Shown here one piece after another: positions 63,801 to 64,000 of a stretch of 64,000 nucleotides of DNA; position 1 is the stretch's first letter; every line of letters starts with the position of its first letter. A program made the translations under genes and the position numbers. Source of the stretch: Isoetes taiwanensis (lineage: Eukaryota > Streptophyta > Lycopodiopsida > Isoetales > Isoetaceae); the NCBI GenBank assembly GCA_021234155.1, contig JAJEKV010000055.1:2227090-2291089 (forward strand), read 5' to 3'. The notes beneath the pieces were generated by a model. The model had not been told where the DNA came from. It ran no database searches and saw only the letters and a list, made by a program, of their open reading frames with translations.

Positions 63801-64000
63801 GGGCCAGCACCTTCAATTCATGTGAACCCAATACCAGGGCGCCGACTACCTAAGAAGCTACTCTTGCAACTTGACAATTGTGCTGGCCAAAATAAAAATA
63901 GATACTTGTTTGCATACTTGTCGTATCTTACACATGATTGGAGCATTTGAAATGGTCTATGTTGGTTACGTGATGCCTGGCCACATTCATGAAGACATTG
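60845..64000 (+). pseudogene. DUF7869-type gene, probable transposase, runs off the window
   Basis: Exon 1 (60845-61240) begins MSPRRELAEALDQAAESQ, with GEACFLLAENRKDV, HGVPLGPDYIRIRLTD and GSFLAWPTTLLRG (DUF8039-like), then a GTATGT donor. The acceptor at 62071 (TTTTCAG) keeps phase into ISHEATAGEPCDQEPRAE. After a one-base shift near 62185 the frame gives WKDDKVILHHQ, VKELVEARS*, ILGISASTWWRLR, a Cys/His part, IHDKMDQQKTCLP, then LLLQLDNCAGQNKNRYLF and, after another shift, VGYVMPGHIHEDI at the window end. The DNC-x3-NKN and GH-x-HED motifs define DUF7869, an RNase H-like, transposase-related domain. Stops at 62799 (TAG) and 63438 (TGA). Not functional as it stands. Confidence 0.75.
61336..61784 (-). 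CDS. Unrecognised open frame antisense inside the DUF7869 gene intron
   Basis: A clean 139-codon frame (61755-61336) continues 5' through FVFP to a CTCTGCAG acceptor at 61785, so it looks like the last exon of a spliced minus-strand gene. It reads MGYVTGLMHVDATNLGHVHE, RDIPEATLFRNFNTMVRKFD, an acidic linker and EIADVVLHAAAIIGIKFVLT. It is helical, with no stops or simple repeats. I do not recognise it. The 830-base intron holding it is thus not simple intron sequence: either a nested insertion or a separate gene of the same element. Upstream exons are not identified. Confidence 0.4.

Overview
The window is nuclear DNA of a land plant. It has plant-type 3-ketoacyl-CoA synthase, a plant-style Ulp1/Mutator element, Copia and Gypsy retrotransposons, a LINE, GT-AG introns and long microsatellites. 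The lineage cannot be fixed from this sequence; a repeat-rich seed-free plant such as a fern is possible but not shown. Only one gene looks intact and ordinary: an uninterrupted KCS gene at 47250-48824 (minus strand). Almost everything else is transposable-element sequence in several layers of nesting.

Left part, 1-11055. A U6 snRNA-like fragment runs into a 265-base (TC)n tract. After that come gene-poor DNA, a PIF/Harbinger fragment, a head-to-head cluster of very small LTR elements (TRIM type, with an initiator-Met tRNA primer site), a decayed LINE and a decayed Gypsy integrase/chromodomain region.

Centre, 11065-40920. This is the main structure: a 29.9-kb Mutator-like element (MULE). It has long terminal inverted repeats (about 640 bases once a nested insertion is removed) and a perfect 9-base target duplication, CACCATAAC, at 11056-11064 and 40921-40929. 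Inside are a Ulp1-type cysteine protease gene (plus strand), a MULE transposase with SWIM zinc finger (minus strand), an unidentified third gene, and an array of GATCC-rich hairpins that share sequence words with the terminal repeats. Later insertions split it: a 3.1-kb non-autonomous LTR element lies inside the left terminal repeat (TSD TGCAT), an 11.5-kb Gypsy element lies inside a transposase exon (TSD TGCAC), and a 5'-truncated Copia is flanked by a duplicated piece of the MULE.

Right flank, 40930-47250. It holds a second, unrelated tandem hairpin array, an AGCACACATTAGTATT minisatellite, a promoter plus first exon resembling a glycine/histidine-rich protein gene, and then low-complexity DNA. 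KCS follows.

Right end, 52680-64000. A 3' LTR with an unknown ORF before it lies inside a decayed minus-strand gene. That gene has an I-D-G-Q-H-S motif and an FCP1-like DLNGVL phosphatase motif, and a 5'-truncated LINE also interrupts it. Divergently from it, 614 bases away, starts a decayed DUF7869-type gene (probable transposase) that runs off the window. Both genes carry short CGCG palindromes in their introns. Several premature stops here are of the kind C-to-T decay would produce, as expected for long-methylated transposons. The divergent pair is the best candidate for a poorly described mobile system; the MULE is the best-supported structure.
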